Assembly (NCBI RefSeq): GCF_009720825.1
Contig: NZ_WNKY01000023.1
Coordinates: 1-64,000 of the forward strand
Reading direction: 5' to 3'
Length of the DNA stretch: 64,000 nucleotides
Source of the DNA: Duganella radicis
GTDB taxonomy: Bacteria > Pseudomonadota > Gammaproteobacteria > Burkholderiales > Burkholderiaceae_D
Each line of letters opens with the position of its first letter. The stretch's first letter is position 1. Shown here piece by piece: positions 61,564-64,000 of the stretch. The position numbers and the translations under genes are program-made. Below the pieces are notes generated by a model, which made no database searches, had not been told where the DNA came from, and saw nothing but the letters and a program-made list of their open reading frames with translations.

Positions 61564-62477
61564 CAGAGTCCCAGTCCCTGCAAGCGGTTGGCTTGCTGGC
61601 GGTAGATGGTGACCGGATTGGTCTCGAACAGATTGGTGATGCCGATCAGTTGGTTCACCTCATCCAGATGGTTGAGCGCGTAGTCGTCGCGGATCACGCG
61701 GCCCAGATGGCTGGAGCAGCTGCTGACCAGCCCATCATTTTTCGCGCCGTTGAAGGCCAGCGCCGTCAGCGCCAGCACCGGATCGCTGGCGTCCAGCGCA
61801 TTGGTGTAGGGCTGCGCACCGCTCCAAGAGAAGTAGTACACGCCCTTCACCTGATAATCGCCTTCGCCGCAAGCGGAGGTGGGCACGCCCTGCGGATGGC
61901 GGCTGTTGAAGGCCAGCGTGCCGGCCGTGCTGAGCGAGGTCGCCGCCGCGCGCGCATTCTGCGGCAAGGTCGGGCTGCCGGACAGGAAGCTGATGAAGCC
62001 CGACACCGCATTCGCCACGCCATAGGTCACATCCGGCACCGCGCCGATCAGCACATCGGCCACGCGCGAGCCTTTGTTGACGCCGCCAACGCTGGTCACC
62101 GACGCCACCAGATCCGGCCGCACCGACGCCACATAGCGCGAGGTCGGCCCGCCATGGCTGTGCCCCACCAGATTGACCTTGCTGGCGCCAGTCGCCGCCA
62201 GGATCTGCTTGACCTGCAACAGCAACTGCTCGCCGCGCACCTCGGTGCTGTTGGCGGCCGAGACCTGCGTCACGTAGACGTCGGCGCCGCCGCTGCGCAG
62301 GGCGGCGGCGATGCCGTAGAAGTAGTCTACCGGCCCCACGCTGTCAAAGCCGAACAGGCCGTGCACCAGCACGATGGGGTATCTGGTCTGGGTGTAGCCG
62401 GCCGCCCACGAGGGCGCGGGCAGGGCGAGGAGGAGGGCGAAGCATAACGTCAGGGTCTTCCAGAAGCGTTGTTTCAT
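61563..62477 (-). CDS. lip: Secreted triacylglycerol lipase, foldase-dependent (family I)
   Basis: 304 aa. A signal peptide (cleavage near SWAAGY) is followed by YPIVLVHGLFGFD (oxyanion hole) and GHSHGG (catalytic Ser). The catalytic Asp is probably in LDASDPVLAL or DGLVS, and the His in NHLDEVNQ. Two Cys (TSACGEGD and VSSCSSH) fit the conserved disulphide of Burkholderia/Pseudomonas lipases. It is exported by Sec and type II secretion in relatives. GGAGA precedes the ATG. Confidence 0.92.
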   Translation of the reverse strand: MKQRFWKTLTLCFALLLALPAPSWAAGYTQTRYPIVLVHGLFGFDSVGPVDYFYGIAAALRSGGADVYVTQVSAANSTEVRGEQLLLQVKQILAATGASKVNLVGHSHGGPTSRYVASVRPDLVASVTSVGGVNKGSRVADVLIGAVPDVTYGVANAVSGFISFLSGSPTLPQNARAAATSLSTAGTLAFNSRHPQGVPTSACGEGDYQVKGVYYFSWSGAQPYTNALDASDPVLALTALAFNGAKNDGLVSSCSSHLGRVIRDDYALNHLDEVNQLIGITNLFETNPVTIYRQQANRLQGLGL

Positions 62478-62583
62478 GGTGGTCTCCGATGTCTATGTTG
62501 TGCTGATCAATGTAGCATCGGCGACGCGGCCTTGCAGTCCGCACGCTAGTCCCCAGGAGCCAATCTGCGGGCCTGGTGAGCGC

Positions 62584-62599
62584 GCGCAGGCTCCTGCGC
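62584..62599. promoter_or_regulatory. Palindrome abutting the -10 box of the TetR gene
   Basis: GCGCAGG-CT-CCTGCGC is a perfect 7-2-7 inverted repeat directly followed by TATAAT at 62600-62605, 30 bases before the gene start. This position would suit autoregulation. The -35 region is not convincing. Confidence 0.45.
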
Positions 62600-62634
62600 T
62601 ATAATCGTCCAAAAAATACATCACAGGGACAACC

Positions 62635-63375
62635 TTGGCGGCGCAATTCGACTTCCAACAATTTCAGGCTGTGACGCCGCTGGATGGCGTCAATATCTGG
62701 GCGTATCTGCTCGACCGTTATGCCGACCGCATCACGGTCAAGCGCCGCAAGCCGGCGCTGGAGAACCTGGAGAAAATCTTCAACGCGACTTTCAAACTGG
62801 CCAACGAGGTGGGCTTCCGCGCCATGAATCTGCGCGACCTGTGCGGCGAGACCGGCTTGTCGATGGGCGGCTTGTATGGCTATATCAGCAGCAAGGACCA
62901 GCTGGCGGAAATGATCGAGGATGTGGTGCGCCATGTGACGCATGAGCTGCCGAAGAAGTACGCCGGCATCAGCGATCCGCTCGACCGCATCGAGGCGCTG
63001 ATGCGCGCCTCGATTTATGTGTCGGAGATTTTGCAGCCGTGGTTTTACTTCGTCTTCATGGACTCGCGCGTGTTGCAGGCGGAGCAGCGCGGCACGGCCA
63101 AGGAATCGGAGATGCACGTGCAGGCCTTGTTTGCCGAGGTGATCGCGCAGATTCCGAACCGTCCGCACGCCAGTCCGGACCTGGTCGCGGCCCACCTCAT
63201 GGCCATGTTCCAGGACTGGTACGTCAAGCGCTGGAAGTACCGCGCGGCCGACATCGATCCCGACCGCTTTGCCGACAGCGCCGTGCGCATGATGCGCGGC
63301 TATCTGGGTGCCGTCATTCCGGCGCAGGCCGGAATCCAATCCCTTAGCGCACCGGGCCGGTCGGCACCGGCTTGA
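62635..63375 (+). CDS. TetR-family transcriptional regulator
   Basis: 246 aa, TTG start at 62635 after AGGGA. The helix-turn-helix is visible (FRAMNLRDLCGETGLSMGGLYGYISSKDQLAEMIED, about residues 61-97), followed by a helical ligand domain. The last about 20 residues (from VIPAQAGIQ) are encoded by an inverted-repeat element and the 3' end of the convergent PBP gene, so they are probably an acquired extension. The target is unknown; the divergent lipase gene is a candidate. Confidence 0.83.
   Translation: MAAQFDFQQFQAVTPLDGVNIWAYLLDRYADRITVKRRKPALENLEKIFNATFKLANEVGFRAMNLRDLCGETGLSMGGLYGYISSKDQLAEMIEDVVRHVTHELPKKYAGISDPLDRIEALMRASIYVSEILQPWFYFVFMDSRVLQAEQRGTAKESEMHVQALFAEVIAQIPNRPHASPDLVAAHLMAMFQDWYVKRWKYRAADIDPDRFADSAVRMMRGYLGAVIPAQAGIQSLSAPGRSAPA
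63316..63335. repeat. Short dispersed inverted repeat (ATTCCGGC...GCCGGAAT)
   Basis: ATTCCGGC and GCCGGAAT pair around GCAG. The context GTCATTCC...GGAATCCA is that of an abundant dispersed repeat of Neisseria and other betaproteobacteria (dRS3-like). It lies inside the TetR reading frame and just beyond the PBP1a stop. Confidence 0.65.
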
Positions 63376-64000
63376 TGTTCTCGGCGTTCGGTGTGGCCGC
63401 CGGGGCGGGAGCCGCGGGCGGCGCCGCGCCGGCCGCCGCCGGCTCCACGTTCTCGGCGCCGGCCGGCGTGTCATCCATATCGAGCGTGTGGCGCGCGGCG
63501 TCGCCGGTGAATTCATCGTACAGCCACTCGCCGTTCACCTGCGTCAGGCCGGTCGGCAGCGGACGTTCCTGCGGTGGACGGCTCTGCATCGCCACCCGCA
63601 TGTAATCGATCCAGATCGGCAGCGCCACGGTGGCGCCGAACTCCTTGCCGCCCAGCGACTTGGAATCGTCGTAACCCATCCACGATACCGCCACGATGCC
63701 GCCGCCGTAGCCGGCGAACCAGCCGTCGACCGCGTCGCTGGAGGTGCCGGTCTTGCCGGCCAGGTCGGGACGGCCGAGGCGCGCCACCGCGCCGCCGGTG
63801 CCGCTGCGCGTCACTTCGCGCATCATCGAGTCCATCACATAGGCGTTGCGCGGATCGAGCACGCGCGCCTCGTCCGGCAGCGTGGTGCGCGGCTTGGCTT
63901 CCTGAATCACCTTGCCTTCGCCGTCGACGATCTTCGCGATCAGGTAGGGCTCGACCGTGTAGCCGCCGTTGGCGAATACCGAGTAGGCGCCGGCCAGCTG
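63344..64000 (-). CDS. mrcA: Penicillin-binding protein 1A, C-terminal part
   Basis: The frame is open to the right window edge; the N-terminal glycosyltransferase and most of the transpeptidase are outside. The visible part has AGAYSVFANGGYTVEPY, the KTG motif in LAGKTGTSSDAVDGWFAGY and YDDSKSLGG, all typical of class A PBPs of the PBP1a type. A Pro/Ala-rich C-terminal tail of about 50 residues follows. It builds and cross-links peptidoglycan. Its last 32 bases overlap the convergent TetR frame. Confidence 0.88.
   Translation of the reverse strand, partial: QLAGAYSVFANGGYTVEPYLIAKIVDGEGKVIQEAKPRTTLPDEARVLDPRNAYVMDSMMREVTRSGTGGAVARLGRPDLAGKTGTSSDAVDGWFAGYGGGIVAVSWMGYDDSKSLGGKEFGATVALPIWIDYMRVAMQSRPPQERPLPTGLTQVNGEWLYDEFTGDAARHTLDMDDTPAGAENVEPAAAGAAPPAAPAPAATPNAENIKPVPTGPVR

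Overview
The window reads as a contiguous chromosomal segment of a high-GC betaproteobacterium, most likely Oxalobacteraceae (Massilia / Duganella / Janthinobacterium type). The grounds are protein-family resemblance, the phaC-phaR pair, a foldase-dependent lipase, a full MSHA-type pilus locus and many PAS/GGDEF proteins. No rRNA, tRNA, CRISPR array, insertion sequence with a transposase, or phage gene was found. Coding density is very high and no stretch over 300 bases lacks a gene. The first and last genes (1-591 and 63344-64000, both minus) run off the window.

Layout. 1-4152 (minus): an orphan ABC ATPase, an ExeA/MshM-like ATPase, an MshL-like secretin and the start of a Pro/Ala-rich protein, coupled by ATGA overlaps. 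4266-17473 (plus): a mannose-sensitive-haemagglutinin (MSHA) type IV pilus locus in the order E, G, pseudopilin, A, C, D, O, P, I, I2, J, K, L, M, N. 17474-20110 (minus): a degenerate HD-GYP protein, a methionine-type aminotransferase and a PIN-domain protein. 20147-26287: yaaA, bamD, rluD, pgeF, a small membrane protein, and phaC/phaR. 26414-34633: a sugar-uptake locus (GH1 beta-glucosidase, GtsABC-like ABC importer with its ATPase, TonB-dependent receptor). It carries two LacI-type operators (near 26414 and 32199), and its probable regulator is the LacI gene at 38758-39765.

Between the TonB receptor and that LacI gene lies the most unusual block. A TspO gene is divergent from a three-gene operon encoding a stand-alone photoactive-yellow-protein (PYP) homologue, a PAS-GGDEF protein and a PAS-GGDEF-EAL protein. 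This looks like a candidate light- or redox-responsive c-di-GMP module. The window also holds a GAF-GGDEF protein, a membrane GGDEF protein, a degenerate HD-GYP protein and an MshE ATPase with c-di-GMP-binding MshEN motifs, so signal producers and one likely effector sit close together.

39860-48339: rimO; an operon of a secreted creatininase-like protein, a beta-propeller protein, cystathionine beta-lyase and HisC; then a radical-SAM protein plus a fused UdgX-type uracil-DNA-binding protein behind a good LexA-box match. 48311-57704: a DUF4870-like membrane protein, an alpha/beta hydrolase, a low-molecular-weight phosphatase, two GGDEF proteins, and a minus-strand run of 5'-nucleotidase, mfd and serB. 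57727-64000: a LIP-family lipase divergent from a LuxR-type regulator with a palindrome between them, a hendecad-repeat coiled-coil membrane protein, a secreted lipase with its foldase, a TetR regulator and the C-terminal part of PBP1a.

All functional names are family assignments made by reading motifs, without database searches.
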